43,959 bases of DNA from Pararhodospirillum photometricum DSM 122 (GCF_000284415.1 NC_017059.1:516935-560893), one strand, 5' to 3'; shown: positions 15,706-25,220, counted from the stretch's first letter. Notes: generated by a model not told the origin, from the sequence alone. Program-made: numbers and translations.

Positions 15706-17550
15706 TTAGCGGCGTCCGAACAGGCGTTCAATGTCGGCCAATTTTAGCGCGACATGCGTGGGTCGGCCATGGTTGCATTGCCCCGAGCGAGGCGTGGTCT
15801 CCATGGCGCGCAACAAGGCGTTCATTTCGGCAAGACCCAACCGGCGCCCGGCGCGCACCGAGCCATGGCAGGCCAGGGTGGCCACCACGTCGCCCAGGCG
15901 GTCTTGCAGCACCTGGGGCGTGCCCCATTCGGCCAAGCCGTCGGCGAGATCGCGGACCAGCCCTTTGACGTCGGTATCGCCCAGCAACGCCGGCAGTTCT
16001 CGCACCACCACGGCACCCGGCCCAAAGCCCTCCAGCACCAGCCCCAGGCGCGCTAGGTCGGGGGCGGCGGCCACCAGCCGCTCGGCCGAGGGTTCGTCCA
16101 GCTCGATCACCTCGGGCAACAGCAAGCCCTGGCGCTTGACCTCGCCCTCGGCCAGGGCGGCGTTCATGCGCTCCATCACCAGCCGCTCGTGGGCGGCGTG
16201 CTGATCGACGATCACCATGCCGTCTTGGGTTTGCGCCACGATGTAGGTGGCATGGATCTGCCCAACCGCCAGCCCCAGGGGAAACTCCCGGGCATCGGGG
16301 ATCGCCTCGGGCGGCGGGGCAAGCAGGGGGGCCTCCGCCACGCCTGAAGCGGCCGGGGTTTGGGCCTCGTAGGCAAAGCGCAGGGCGGATTGGCTGGGCG
16401 GCGGCGGCGGCGTCCAACCGCCGCGCCAAGAACTGGAGCGGGAGGGGCCGCTCAACAGGCGCGATCCCGGGGAGGCCGACTCGGGCCCCGGCGCCGGATC
16501 GGGGGTCAGGGCGTCGAGCGTGGCGGCGGTCATCGCCGTGCTGGAGCGCGGCCCGGCGGCGGCCAGGGCATGGCGCAAGGCGCCGACGATCAGCCCGCGC
16601 ACCAAGGCGGCATCGCGAAAGCGGACCTCGGCCTTGGCCGGGTGGACGTTGACATCCACCTGATCGGGCGGCAGGTCCAAATAGAGGGCGACGACGGCGT
16701 GGCGGTCATGGGGCAGGACATCGGCATAGGCGGCTCGTACCGCGCCGTGCAACAGGCGGTCGCGCACCGGCCGGCCGTTGACGAACAGGTATTGCCCGGC
16801 GTTGGTGGCGCGGTTGCAGGTGGGCAGGCCGATCGCTCCCGACAACCGATGGCCTTCGCGCTCGGCCTCGACGGGCAGGGCGTTGTCGGCCACATCACGC
16901 CCCAAGATAGCCCCCAACCGCGACAGCCGGCCCCGGAATAAATCCCCTTGGGTGGCGGCCAGACGCACCGGCTGGCGCTCGCCCTCCGTCAGGGTGAAGC
17001 CGATGTGGGGGTGGGCCAGGGCCAGACGGTGGATCACGTCGATGGCGTGGCCCATTTCGGTACGCGGCGCTTTGAGGAACTTGAGCCGGGCCGGGGTGGC
17101 ATAAAACAGGTCGCGCACCTCGACTCGGGTGCCCGGCGGATGGCTGGCCGGCTGGGGCTCGCCCTTGTGGCCGCCCTCGACGCTGAGGCTCCAAGCGCTG
17201 TCGGCCCCGGGCGGGCGGCTGGTCAGGGTCAGGCGGGCCACCGAACCGATGGCCGGCAGGGCCTCGCCGCGAAAGCCCAGGCTGTGGATATCGAGCAGGT
17301 CATCGGAGGGCAGCTTGGAGGTGGCGTGGCGCTCGACGGCCAGCAGCATGTCGTCGGGGGTCATGCCGCGCCCGTCGTCCACCACCACCAGACGGGCCCG
17401 GCCGCCATCGGTCATCTGGACATCAATGCGCCGCGCCCCGGCGTCGATGGCGTTTTCGACCAGTTCCTTGAGGGCCGAGGCGGGGCGCTCCACCACCTCA
17501 CCGGCGGCAATCTGGTTGATAAGGGTGGGCGGCAGAAGGCGGATGCTCAT
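15706..17550 (-). CDS. mutL: DNA mismatch repair protein MutL
   Basis: Links mismatch recognition by MutS to strand removal. The 614-residue protein has an N-terminal GHKL ATPase (1-330) with [18 protein letters not shown] and [12 protein letters not shown] low-complexity linker (about 335-410) precedes the C-terminal dimerisation/nuclease domain. The endonuclease motif DQHA-x2-E-x4-E is present as [12 protein letters not shown] (Asp449 onward), and the late [11 protein letters not shown] corresponds to the CPHGRP motif. It is therefore the nicking type, expected where there is no MutH. Start is supported by GGAG 6 bases upstream; a 36-base gap separates it from pgi. Confidence 0.97.
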   Translation of the reverse strand: MSIRLLPPTLINQIAAGEVVERPASALKELVENAIDAGARRIDVQMTDGGRARLVVVDDGRGMTPDDMLLAVERHATSKLPSDDLLDIHSLGFRGEALPAIGSVARLTLTSRPPGADSAWSLSVEGGHKGEPQPASHPPGTRVEVRDLFYATPARLKFLKAPRTEMGHAIDVIHRLALAHPHIGFTLTEGERQPVRLAATQGDLFRGRLSRLGAILGRDVADNALPVEAEREGHRLSGAIGLPTCNRATNAGQYLFVNGRPVRDRLLHGAVRAAYADVLPHDRHAVVALYLDLPPDQVDVNVHPAKAEVRFRDAALVRGLIVGALRHALAAAGPRSSTAMTAATLDALTPDPAPGPESASPGSRLLSGPSRSSSWRGGWTPPPPPSQSALRFAYEAQTPAASGVAEAPLLAPPPEAIPDAREFPLGLAVGQIHATYIVAQTQDGMVIVDQHAAHERLVMERMNAALAEGEVKRQGLLLPEVIELDEPSAERLVAAAPDLARLGLVLEGFGPGAVVVRELPALLGDTDVKGLVRDLADGLAEWGTPQVLQDRLGDVVATLACHGSVRAGRRLGLAEMNALLRAMETTPRSGQCNHGRPTHVALKLADIERLFGRR

Positions 17551-17586
17551 ACCATCTCCAACGGCGGCCGCCCGGCCCCTCTGGGG

Positions 17587-19227
17587 TCAGGCCCGAAAAG
17601 CCCGGATCAACGCGATCAAGGCGTTGGTCGAGGCATCGTGGGCCAGCGGGCGGCTGGAATCTTCGAGTTCGGGCAAGATGGCCCCGGCCAGGCGCTTGCC
17701 CAGTTCCACCCCCCATTGATCGTAGGCATTGATCCCCCAGATCGTGGCTTGAACATGGATCTTGTGCTCGTAAAGAGCAATGATCATGCCGAGGGTGCGC
17801 GGGTCGAGCTGGCGGAACAACAGCGTGTTCGAGGGGCGGTTGCCCGGGAACACGATGTGGGGCAGCAGGCTTTCCAGCGCCGCGCCGCTCAGGCCGCGCG
17901 CCTCCAACTCGGCTCGCGCCTCGGCTTCGGTGCGCCCGCGCATCAAGGCCTCGGCCTGGGCCAGGACATTGGACAGCAAGATGGCATGATGGCGACCCAG
18001 CGGATGGAAACTGTGAGCCGGTGCCAGGAAATCGCAGGGGATCAGGTGGGTGCCCTGGTGGATGAGCTGGTAAAAGGAATGCTGGCCGTTGGTGCCGGGC
18101 TCGCCAAACAGCACCGGCCCGGTAGCCCACGTCACCGGCCGACCGTCCAGAGTCACGCTCTTGCCGTTGCTCTCCATGTCGGCCTGCTGCAAGTAGGCGG
18201 GCAGGCGATGCAAAGACTGGTCATAGGGCAGCACGGCATGGGCGCGGGCCCCATGGAAGCCGGTGTACCAAACGCCCAGCAAGGCCAGCAGCACCGGCAT
18301 GTTTTCTTCCAACGGTGCGGTACAAAAGTGCTGGTCGAGGGCGTGGGCGCCGTCGAGCAGGGCCTGGAAGTTGTCGAAGCCAACCGCCAGGGCAATGGGC
18401 AGGCCGATCGCCGACCACAGGGAATAGCGCCCGCCCACCCAGTCCCAGAACCCGAACATGGCCTCGGGATCGATGCCAAACGCCGCCACCGCTGCGGCAT
18501 TGGTGGACAGTGCCGCGAAATGGTGGCGCACCGCCGCCTCGCCCAGGGCCTCGACGATCCAGGCGCGGGCGGTGTGGGCGTTGGTCAGGGTTTCTTGGGT
18601 GGTAAAGGTCTTGGAGGCCACCAGGAACAACGTGGTGGCGGGATTGAGGCCAGCCAGCGTGGTGGCGATGTGGGTCGCATCGACGTTGGAGACAAAATGC
18701 ACCCGCAGATCGGGCCGGGCATAGGGCTTGAGGGCCTCCACCACCATCACCGGGCCGAGATCGGAGCCGCCGATGCCGATGTTGACCACATCGGTGAGGC
18801 GCTGCCCCGTCGCCCCGGTCCAGCGGCCCTCGTGCACGGCGGCGGTGAAGGCGGCAAGGCGCGCTTTCACGGCCCGGATGTCGGGCTTCACGTCGTGGCC
18901 GTCCACCCGGATCGGGGTGTCCGTCGGATCGCGCAGGGCGACATGCAACACCGCCCGGCCCTCGGTGGTGTTGATGGGCTCGCCGGCAACCATGGCGTCG
19001 CGCCGCGCCTCCACCCCGGTGGCGCGGGCGAGATCAACGAGCAGGCGCCGGGTTTCCTCGGTGAGACGGTTTTTGGCGTAGTCGAGGACCAGATCTTCCA
19101 GCCGCAGATGGAAGCGCTCGAAACGCTGGGGATCCGCCGCGAACAGGTCGCGCATCGGCGTGCCTTCCAGCGTCTTGGCGTGGGCGGCCAGGGCCTGCCA
19201 CTGGGGCAGGGAGGGAAGATCGAGCAT
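17587..19227 (-). CDS. pgi: Glucose-6-phosphate isomerase
   Basis: Interconverts glucose 6-phosphate and fructose 6-phosphate in glycolysis/gluconeogenesis. The 546-residue protein has the usual long-form length. Marks: [16 protein letters not shown], the phosphate-binding [11 protein letters not shown], the catalytic region [19 protein letters not shown] (active-site Glu and His), and [11 protein letters not shown] near the C-terminus. ATG 19227 is chosen because GGAGAG is 6 bases ahead. A candidate promoter lies about 120 bases upstream. mutL follows on the same strand. Confidence 0.96.
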   Translation of the reverse strand: MLDLPSLPQWQALAAHAKTLEGTPMRDLFAADPQRFERFHLRLEDLVLDYAKNRLTEETRRLLVDLARATGVEARRDAMVAGEPINTTEGRAVLHVALRDPTDTPIRVDGHDVKPDIRAVKARLAAFTAAVHEGRWTGATGQRLTDVVNIGIGGSDLGPVMVVEALKPYARPDLRVHFVSNVDATHIATTLAGLNPATTLFLVASKTFTTQETLTNAHTARAWIVEALGEAAVRHHFAALSTNAAAVAAFGIDPEAMFGFWDWVGGRYSLWSAIGLPIALAVGFDNFQALLDGAHALDQHFCTAPLEENMPVLLALLGVWYTGFHGARAHAVLPYDQSLHRLPAYLQQADMESNGKSVTLDGRPVTWATGPVLFGEPGTNGQHSFYQLIHQGTHLIPCDFLAPAHSFHPLGRHHAILLSNVLAQAEALMRGRTEAEARAELEARGLSGAALESLLPHIVFPGNRPSNTLLFRQLDPRTLGMIIALYEHKIHVQATIWGINAYDQWGVELGKRLAGAILPELEDSSRPLAHDASTNALIALIRAFRA

Positions 19228-19344
19228 GGGCACTCTCCAGCGCGCTATCGACAAGTGGAGACAGAAGCAACGGGCCTGCTTTCGAGGCCGCACCTTAGCC
19301 CAGGCCGGCCTCGGCGTGTAGCCTGGAACGCATGGCCTCAATCT

Positions 19345-19373
19345 GTTAAAGTTTTCCTGAGAATGAATGTGAA
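19345..19373 (-). promoter_or_regulatory. Candidate pgi promoter
   Basis: On the minus strand TTCACA (19368-19373) and TTTAAC (19345-19350) are separated by 17 bases, five and four matches to the consensus boxes. Confidence 0.4.
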
Positions 19374-19522
19374 ATATTGATCACACTTTTCCCCGCCGCA
19401 CCCAGGCCCGGCCCCTTGACCTTGGGCCACAAACACCGTATCTCCCGCCCCATGCGGACGTCGGCCGCCGTGCAGGGACCTTGATCCCTCGACACGGGCA
19501 AAGACTGATGCGAAAAAAGGTC

Positions 19523-19551
19523 TTGCCTTGCATGAGAGCGGTGTCTATAAA
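19523..19551 (+). promoter_or_regulatory. tRNA-Thr promoter
   Basis: TTGCCT (19523-19528) and TATAAA (19546-19551) are 17 bases apart and about 44 bases ahead of the mature tRNA start. Confidence 0.6.
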
Positions 19552-19594
19552 GCGCACCTCTCGGCGGTGGTGACAAATCCCACCGGCTTGCAGC

Positions 19595-19669
<75 letters not shown>

Positions 19670-19685
19670 GCTTTTTCAAGGGGAT

Positions 19686-19748
19686 AAGGCGTGATTAGGT
19701 CGCCTTTCCTGTCCTAATTTTCCAAAGCCCTTTAGAAAATTTTCCAAA
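19686..19748. promoter_or_regulatory. Possible integrase-binding sites
   Basis: Two exact copies of AATTTTCCAAA (19716-19726 and 19738-19748) are 22 bases apart, two helical turns, beside a small hairpin (AAGGCG 19686-19691, CGCCTT 19701-19706). Their place between the tRNA and integrase fits arm-type sites. Inference only. Confidence 0.4.
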
Positions 19749-19761
19749 TCATCAGACAGCG

Positions 19762-20844
19762 TTACTCCTTTTCGCCCCCCGTCTTGGCTTCCAGCAGGTC
19801 CATGCCGGCCCGTGCCCGGCGGCGTTGGTCTGCGTCTTGGGTGTAGCGCTGGACCATGGAAACCTGTTCGTGACCGGTGATGGCGGCAATGGTTCGATCG
19901 TCGGCGCCGGCATCTGCCAGGCGGGTGGCAAGGCCGTGGCGGAGGCCGTGGAAGGTCAGGCCGGGGCCGATCTTTCCTTGCGCTTCCAGGGCGCGAACCA
20001 GCCGGAAGAATAAGGTCCGAAACCCATCCCCCGTATAGGGCTTGCCGTCACGCGGGCTGGTGACGATCGTCGGCGTGCGCCGTTCGATCGTGGACAAGAG
20101 GGAGGCAAGGTCGCTGTGGATCGGGATCCAGACCGGCTCTTGCGTCTTGCCCTGGGTGTGCCGGATCCATCCGTCTTCAAGGGCTGACCACGGCAGGATC
20201 AGGACATCCCCTTGGCGCAGGCCGGTGTAGGCTCCCAGAGCAACCGCTGCCCGGACCCCTTGGGAAGCGGCACCCAGGACCGCCGCCAGTTCATCGTCCG
20301 TCCAGGCGCGGTTGGCGTTGGGAAGGTCGCGCGGGCGTTTGATGCGCGGCACTTTCTCGGCCGGGTTTGGCGTGGTGGTGTAGCCGTAGGGCCGCCCCCA
20401 GTTCCAAACCAGGGAGACGACCGCCAGCATCACGTTGGCTTGGCGCCATCCATGGTTTTTGTAGGTGGCGTCCCTCAATTTCATGATAGAGGGCGTGGCG
20501 ATTTGAGTGAGGGGGACCGTGTCCACCCCATGCCCTGGCTTGTCCGGGTTCGGCTCGGCCAAGTAGTCCAGCACAGACCGGTAGCTTTGTTTGGTGGCGT
20601 CGGCCAAGTCTCCATATTTCGGGCTGGCGAGGTATTTTTGCTTCAGCCAGCCCCAGGTGCCGGGTGGGGATGTTGGTTCGGCCGGATCTTTGGCCCGGGC
20701 CTCCAAGGCAGCGACTTCGGCGATAAAAGCGGCGGTGCCCTCAGGCTCGCACAAGCGCTTCCCGCTGGCTCGATGGTACAGGTAGACCACCCCGGTCTTG
20801 GGGTTGGTCACCCGCTTGATGCCTTTCAGGCGATAGACAGGCAT
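19762..20844 (-). CDS. Tyrosine recombinase (phage-type integrase)
   Basis: A 360-residue site-specific recombinase that would integrate and excise the element at tRNA-Thr. An N-terminal region (1-60) precedes the core-binding SAM-like domain (about 62-160). The catalytic domain (175-360) shows Arg210 in GAYTGLRQGD, the His299-x-x-Arg302 box in FHGLRHGLATRL, His325 in ITGHEQVS and the nucleophile Tyr334 in VQRYT. All catalytic residues are present, so it may be active. ATG 20844 is used; it lies five bases after the excisionase-like gene's stop. Confidence 0.93.
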   Translation of the reverse strand: MPVYRLKGIKRVTNPKTGVVYLYHRASGKRLCEPEGTAAFIAEVAALEARAKDPAEPTSPPGTWGWLKQKYLASPKYGDLADATKQSYRSVLDYLAEPNPDKPGHGVDTVPLTQIATPSIMKLRDATYKNHGWRQANVMLAVVSLVWNWGRPYGYTTTPNPAEKVPRIKRPRDLPNANRAWTDDELAAVLGAASQGVRAAVALGAYTGLRQGDVLILPWSALEDGWIRHTQGKTQEPVWIPIHSDLASLLSTIERRTPTIVTSPRDGKPYTGDGFRTLFFRLVRALEAQGKIGPGLTFHGLRHGLATRLADAGADDRTIAAITGHEQVSMVQRYTQDADQRRRARAGMDLLEAKTGGEKE

Positions 20845-20849
20845 GGTTC

Positions 20850-21086
20850 CTACTTGAACAGGGTATCCGCCCAATCGGGCACCGGGCCCGCTTGGCCCAG
20901 GGCCTCCACGTACCGGTCCAACTGAAGCCGGTCATACCGCACGATCCCCCCCAACCGTAAAGCCTTAACCGTCACATGCTTTCGGAAACTGCTGGGCGAC
21001 AGGGCCATATAAGCCGCCGCTTGTTCGGGAGACAGTAGGCGCGGCCAACCAGGGAGGTGGCTGAGATCCTCAACGCGGGCGGTCAT
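20850..21086 (-). CDS. AlpA/excisionase-like DNA-binding protein
   Basis: A 78-residue protein with a winged-helix MerR/AlpA-type pattern: LLSPEQAAAYMALSPSSFRK, then LRLGGIVRYDRLQLDRYVEAL. Such proteins act as excisionases or as integrase activators. It lies just upstream of the integrase on the same strand, five bases apart, so the two are cotranscribed. Start supported by AGAGGTG 6 bases ahead. Confidence 0.78.
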   Translation of the reverse strand: MTARVEDLSHLPGWPRLLSPEQAAAYMALSPSSFRKHVTVKALRLGGIVRYDRLQLDRYVEALGQAGPVPDWADTLFK

Positions 21087-21098
21087 GGCGGCACCTCT

Positions 21099-21329
21099 CT
21101 ACCCAAACTGCAGAGGCAACTGGTCAGCACCCTGGTCGGAGTGCAACTGGTGCGTGGGGTCGCCAACGGCGATGAGGTGGTATTCGACGCCCTCGAACAC
21201 GCCGACCACGCTGCGGTAGAAGCCTTCCGGCGCCTCGCGAGAGCACGAGCGCAGGATGTTGACGGCATCGACCAACGCCGGGACGTTCACCGTAAGGCGG
21301 CCGCTGGAGGAAGAAGGAAGAGTCGTCAT
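21099..21329 (-). CDS. Small hypothetical protein of the replication operon
   Basis: A 76-residue protein (MTTLPSSSSGRLTVNVP start). Its ATG overlaps the primase-helicase stop by ATGA (21326-21329) and the excisionase-like gene starts 12 bases after its stop, so it belongs to this operon. I recognise no domain; the middle (FYRSVVGVFEGVEYHLIAVGD) suggests a small beta-rich fold. Confidence 0.65.
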   Translation of the reverse strand: MTTLPSSSSGRLTVNVPALVDAVNILRSCSREAPEGFYRSVVGVFEGVEYHLIAVGDPTHQLHSDQGADQLPLQFG

Positions 21330-23965
21330 GACGGCACCCCTTTCTCAAAGACCCAACACTTCACTCGCTTGTCAACAAAGTCGTCGAGGCAAGAGTTGAC
21401 GGTTTTTATTGCGATAAATCGGCGGGTTCGCGAGCCCTTGAGGTGGCGTTTTAAGTCGATCAGGGGCGGCATAGCTTGGCTTGAGCGCCCCGCCAATTCG
21501 ACCACCATATTCAGGTTTATCGCGAGGAGGCCGGGGTCGCGGGAATGGTTAACCATTGAGAGTCCGAGCCAGTCGAGCAGCTCCCAGAATTCCTCGACCA
21601 CGGGGTGATCGGAGGCGACCGCCTGTTGCCGTTCGGCCGTGGCCACGCTGAGGGTGTCGAGGGTTTCGGCGACCCATGACTCGGGGAGCCCCACCAAGGT
21701 GCCCAGCGCCTCGACGAGCGCCATAATTTGGGCGTGGTTTTTGGCAAGGCGGTTCGAGCGGACGTCAGGTCGCGCCAGAAGGGCCGCCTCATGCACGACG
21801 GTGCGCGCCTTGACGGTCGCCATCACCTGGGCCTCGGCGGTGGTCGCCAAGATCAGGAAATGCGAGACGGCCTCTACGGGGAGGCTCCCCAAGGCGGCGG
21901 CGGCCTCTTTGCTGTCCCGGGTGTGGGTCCCGCACGAGTAGTAGAGGTGAACAATCCGCTGCAAGATCGCCTCGGAGGCGTTCACCGGGGCATTCTGGGA
22001 AATCAAGATCGCCCCTTTGAACGGTGGCTCGTAGGTGTCGTTGCCGCCGTTGCGCACCCCGCGGGCCCGCGAGGCGCGACCGTTGTACGCGGTTTTCAGT
22101 TCGTCCCAGTCAAACTGGCGCTGGCGCAAGCCATCCTCTTTGCCGTCGCGGTCACTTTCGATCAGCGACACGGGCAGGTTGGAGACTTGGGAAAAAATGC
22201 GGGCTCGCGCTGCCAGGGTTGCTTTGTTGGGGTCGAAGCCTTCGTAAGAGTCGCGCCCCATGAGCTTCCACAGAAACTCGATAAGGGTCGATTTGCCCGA
22301 GCCGGCCTCGCCGACGATTTCCAGGAAGGGGAAGGATTTATGAAGGCCCCGGATTTGTTCGGCGAACAGGCTGCCCAAGAAAAAGGCGGTAGCGACCAGA
22401 CCCTTTGCCCCAAAAGCGCGGTAGAGAAGGTCGGTCCACTCCGGGCGGTAGTCGGCGCGGCGGCCGATATTCAGGGACACGGCCCCGCTCAAGGTTTTGA
22501 GGTAGATGTTACGACCGATCTCGAAGAAGTCCTCTTCGTTGATCGGGATCACTTTTCCCTTATGCACTGCGAGGTCGGGGAAGATATATGTTTGGTGTTC
22601 GTTCGAGTAGCCGATGAAGTCGATAGTTTCCACCGTCGCCACGTCGCGCAAGGAGTGCTGGAGGATCCAGTTCAGGTGGTCGGTAACGCCGGAGTACACG
22701 GCGCCATTAGCCGATAAGAGCCGCTTTTTAAACTCGGAAGCGGTCGCCAGTTGCGGTCCGGTAAAGGTGAGTTTTCGGTTTTTGCGCTCATCTCCTTGGA
22801 GGACGGCGGCATAATACCAACTTTCGTCCGTGCTTTCCCGCTTTTGGAAATAGAGGAAGCGGACTTCGCAGTTGATAATCTCCTTGACCTTGGCGCAACT
22901 TCGGGCGGCTTCGATCTTTGCTTCGTCTTCCTCCTGGCCATTTGCGACCAAGATGGTGGTCATCGCTTGGAGCTCATCGGCCGAGAGGGACCACCACCAC
23001 GTCTTGCGACCATGCTCCACGGCGAAACCGGACGACGGGCGGCGGCGCCAGACCAGCAGACCTTTCTCGAGCGGGCTCTCGGCCAGGAGCAAGGCCCCCT
23101 GGTGGCGAGCGTCGTCCAAGCCTTTCTCGTCCAGACCCTCGGCCAGCAGCAGGTCGTTCCAGTCGGTTTTCCGCCGTCCCTTTTGGGGCACCAGGGCGGC
23201 TTCGCAGGTCCAGCCGTCGGCCTTGGCCCGCGCCACGTGCTTGCGGATGGCGCTAAGCCCGGCTTTGTCGTTGTCGAGCGCCCATACCAGGGTCACCCCC
23301 GGGGGGAGGCTCGCAAGGCTCTTGGAGGGGTAGTTGGAACACGAGAGGGTGGCCACCGCCTTGAGGCCCGCCTTGCGCAAGGAGAGCGCATCAATGCAGC
23401 CCTCGGCCAGCCAAAGCGTGTCCCCTGGGGTCAGGGTTAAGTCGGGGGGAGCCCACCAGAGGCCTTGAAAAGACCCATGAAAATGGGCCCGTCGCTCCTC
23501 GACCTCTCCATCGTCGCCGGTGATCCGAACGACATCGATGAGCCGTTCCATCCACACGCCCGGCGCCACATCGAACAGGACCGTGGCGGTGCGTCGGTCG
23601 CCGCGTGGGTGAGCAAAGGACCCCTGCCGATAGCACCCGGCCACGGCCAACGGCGAGAGGCCGCGCACGAAGTCCAGGTAGGCCTCGGCCGTCGCGTTGG
23701 GCCGCTCGGAGGTGGCCGGAAAACGCTCGTTGAACCGTCCGAAGGCGTCGGGGAACAGTTCCTTGGTCGGGGCCGACCAACCGCACCGGTTCAAGCGGCC
23801 GCACCGGACCACCCAGGGCGCCAGGGCGTTGACGTACAGCTCCTTGTGGCCGCACCCGGGACACACGCCCTTGCGCAGCCACTCCCCTTCCGCCTGCATT
23901 TTGTAGTCGGTCTTGAGCCGGGCAACGACCTCGGCCCGCACATCGTCGCGCATCTCGGTGGTCAT
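21326..23965 (-). CDS. Zinc-finger/Toprim primase fused to AAA-type helicase
   Basis: Replication protein of 879 residues that should prime and unwind element DNA, comparable in plan to the P4 alpha protein. Order: zinc ribbon (35-62; CPGC and CGRLNRC), Toprim region (about 180-270; LWLAEGCIDALSLRKAG, then VWALDNDKAGLSA), a DUF927-like middle section, then a P-loop ATPase with Walker A GEAGSGKST (Lys558), SLIESDRDG and ILISQNAPVNASEAILQR. The start follows a strong AGGAGGGGG and overlaps the preceding gene by ATGA. No separate initiator or DNA polymerase is present, so the element may replicate with host enzymes. Confidence 0.85.
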   Translation of the reverse strand: MTTEMRDDVRAEVVARLKTDYKMQAEGEWLRKGVCPGCGHKELYVNALAPWVVRCGRLNRCGWSAPTKELFPDAFGRFNERFPATSERPNATAEAYLDFVRGLSPLAVAGCYRQGSFAHPRGDRRTATVLFDVAPGVWMERLIDVVRITGDDGEVEERRAHFHGSFQGLWWAPPDLTLTPGDTLWLAEGCIDALSLRKAGLKAVATLSCSNYPSKSLASLPPGVTLVWALDNDKAGLSAIRKHVARAKADGWTCEAALVPQKGRRKTDWNDLLLAEGLDEKGLDDARHQGALLLAESPLEKGLLVWRRRPSSGFAVEHGRKTWWWSLSADELQAMTTILVANGQEEDEAKIEAARSCAKVKEIINCEVRFLYFQKRESTDESWYYAAVLQGDERKNRKLTFTGPQLATASEFKKRLLSANGAVYSGVTDHLNWILQHSLRDVATVETIDFIGYSNEHQTYIFPDLAVHKGKVIPINEEDFFEIGRNIYLKTLSGAVSLNIGRRADYRPEWTDLLYRAFGAKGLVATAFFLGSLFAEQIRGLHKSFPFLEIVGEAGSGKSTLIEFLWKLMGRDSYEGFDPNKATLAARARIFSQVSNLPVSLIESDRDGKEDGLRQRQFDWDELKTAYNGRASRARGVRNGGNDTYEPPFKGAILISQNAPVNASEAILQRIVHLYYSCGTHTRDSKEAAAALGSLPVEAVSHFLILATTAEAQVMATVKARTVVHEAALLARPDVRSNRLAKNHAQIMALVEALGTLVGLPESWVAETLDTLSVATAERQQAVASDHPVVEEFWELLDWLGLSMVNHSRDPGLLAINLNMVVELAGRSSQAMPPLIDLKRHLKGSRTRRFIAIKTVNSCLDDFVDKRVKCWVFEKGVPS

Positions 23966-24207
23966 GGCGCCCCCTCCTCGGCTGGGGGGAGGGGCACAAC
24001 ACCGGCCAGCGTAAACACGCGGTAGCGGGCGCGGGTCGCCAAATGCTCCAGTTGGCCGGTAACCTCCAGCAGTTCACCGGCCAACTGGGGCTCATCGGAC
24101 AGCCGAGCAGCGGCCAAGGTGCGCAGGCTGTCGCAGACACCGGCCAGGGCGTCGGCGGCAGCAAGGCATTCGGTCAAGGACTCAAAGGGGACGCGGACGA
24201 GGCTCAT
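23962..24207 (-). CDS. Small helical protein at the head of the replication operon
   Basis: An 81-residue, mostly helical protein (MSLVRVPFESLTECLAAADA). It overlaps the primase-helicase start by ATGA. ATG 24207 has GGGAGG 6 bases upstream; the open frame continues farther but without a matching site. Function unknown; first gene of the operon in this direction. Confidence 0.6.
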   Translation of the reverse strand: MSLVRVPFESLTECLAAADALAGVCDSLRTLAAARLSDEPQLAGELLEVTGQLEHLATRARYRVFTLAGVVPLPPAEEGAP

Positions 24208-24554
24208 GACCGGCCTCCCGCGCGCGAGGCAGTCTGAGAGAAGGCAAAGGGGGAGGGTTCGGGCACACGAGGCCCGTTGTCGCCCAGGCAAGCCATGGCG
24301 AAACTCCTTCGATCATCGTTGCGCAGAGCGCAGCGGAAGTTTTCGAGGCTCGCCGCTGGCGCCCAGGGCTCGAAAACACGTCGAAGGTCGTGCCCGCACG
24401 TCTTTAGGCTCGCGCCTTGGACATGCACGTGCGGACCCTGGGCATAGCGAGAAACGCCATGCTGTCGGGAGGCGTCACCGCCTTCGATATGCGGGTTTTC
24501 GAGGCCCGTATCGCTAAGGGTACGGCGGGACGCGGTGGGCGTCAAGCGGGGAAA
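24208..24554. promoter_or_regulatory. Inverted-repeat-rich leader between replication operon and higBA
   Basis: A non-coding stretch with two clear inverted repeats. GTTTTCGAG (24339-24347) pairs with CTCGAAAAC (24369-24377), and CCGCACGT (24394-24401) pairs with ACGTGCGG (24427-24434). GTTTTCGAGGC recurs at 24495. It lies upstream of the primase gene, so it may be a long regulated leader or part of an origin. Function is inferred. Confidence 0.45.
24517..24545 (-). promoter_or_regulatory. Candidate promoter of the replication operon
   Basis: On the minus strand TTGACG (24540-24545) and TACCCT (24517-24522) are 17 bases apart. It lies beside the first TGTATC operator, so it could share control with higBA. 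Confidence 0.4.
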
Positions 24555-24573
24555 TGTATCTTGGCGTGATACA
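24555..24573. promoter_or_regulatory. Operator 1, TGTATC-N7-GATACA
   Basis: Perfect six-base arms around seven bases, identical in form to the site at 24588, 33 bases away centre to centre (about three helical turns). Likely bound by the HigA antitoxin. Confidence 0.65.
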
Positions 24574-24579
24574 TATATC

Positions 24580-24608
24580 TTGTTATTTGTATCACAGCAT
24601 GATACAAA
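24580..24608 (+). promoter_or_regulatory. Candidate higBA promoter
   Basis: TTGTTA (24580-24585) and TACAAA (24603-24608) are 17 bases apart, four matches each. Operator 2 fills the spacer, an arrangement suited to autorepression, and the implied leader is about 20 bases. Confidence 0.5.
24588..24606. promoter_or_regulatory. Operator 2, TGTATC-N7-GATACA
   Basis: Second exact copy of the palindromic arms, inside the candidate higBA promoter. Confidence 0.65.
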
Positions 24609-24635
24609 AAGAACCAAGCAAGACGGGAGAACGCG

Positions 24636-24917
24636 ATGATCCGCAGCTTCAAAGGCAAACTGGCTCGGGCGGTGTGGGAAGGCCAGGCCACCAAGGGCTT
24701 TCCGGCGGACCTGCTTCACCCGGCTCAACGCAAACTGATCATGCTTGCGGCGGCCATTGATCTCAACACCTTGCGCCAACCGCCGGGCAATCGCCTGGAA
24801 GCCCTGAAGGGGAACCGGAAGGGACAGCACAGTATTCGCATCAACGATCAGTGGCGCATTTGCTTTCGTTGGGGCGATGGCGCCGCCGAAGACGTTGAAA
24901 TCGTCGATTATCACTAA
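24636..24917 (+). CDS. higB: HigB-type toxin (RelE/ParE superfamily)
   Basis: A 93-residue RelE-fold toxin of the plasmid-maintenance killer class, which cuts mRNA on ribosomes. Marks: MIRSFKGKLARAVWEGQ, LNTLRQPPGNRLEALKG, and the C-terminal SIRINDQWRICFRW with DVEIVDYH. Catalytic residues are spread along the strand with Arg and Tyr/His near the end, all present. Start has GGGAGA 6 bases ahead. As in other higBA loci the toxin gene comes first and the antitoxin gene 12 bases later. It probably stabilises the element. Confidence 0.93.
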   Translation: MIRSFKGKLARAVWEGQATKGFPADLLHPAQRKLIMLAAAIDLNTLRQPPGNRLEALKGNRKGQHSIRINDQWRICFRWGDGAAEDVEIVDYH

Positions 24918-24929
24918 GGAGAACCAATC

Positions 24930-25220
24930 ATGGCCGGTCCCGTTATCCACCCCGGGGAAGTGCTGCGCGAGGAATTCCTGGTCCCCCTGGGCCTGAGTGC
25001 TGGCGCTGCGGCGAAGGCGTGCCATGTGCCACGCACCCGCATTGAGCGGTTGGTCGCGGAAAAGACCCCGATCACGGCCGACACCGCGTTGCGCCTGGGC
25101 CGCCTGCTGGGCACCGGGCCGGAATTCTGGATGAACATGCAGGTGCTTTACGATCTGGCCGTTGCCGAGCGGGCAACGCCAGACCTTGACGACATCACCC
25201 CCGTGGAGCGGGCGGCTTAA
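24930..25220 (+). CDS. higA: HigA-type antitoxin (XRE family)
   Basis: A 96-residue helix-turn-helix antitoxin that binds HigB and represses the operon. It starts MAGPVIHPGEVLREEFLVP, has the HTH near 22-65 (LSAGAAAKACHVPRTRIERLV) and the family motif GTGPEFWMNMQVLYDLAVA. AAGGAG lies ahead of the ATG. The twin TGTATC-N7-GATACA sites upstream are its probable targets. Confidence 0.94.
   Translation: MAGPVIHPGEVLREEFLVPLGLSAGAAAKACHVPRTRIERLVAEKTPITADTALRLGRLLGTGPEFWMNMQVLYDLAVAERATPDLDDITPVERAA

Larger units (their letters stand above)
19228..19594. other. Intergenic region between pgi and tRNA-Thr
   Basis: A 367-base gap with no gene. It holds a candidate pgi promoter on the minus strand and a good tRNA promoter on the plus strand. 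Confidence 0.5.

Noticed and set aside
16948..19380. 810-codon plus-strand frame across mutL and pgi
   Set aside because: Antisense to two certain genes, Gly/Gln/His-rich, no domain.
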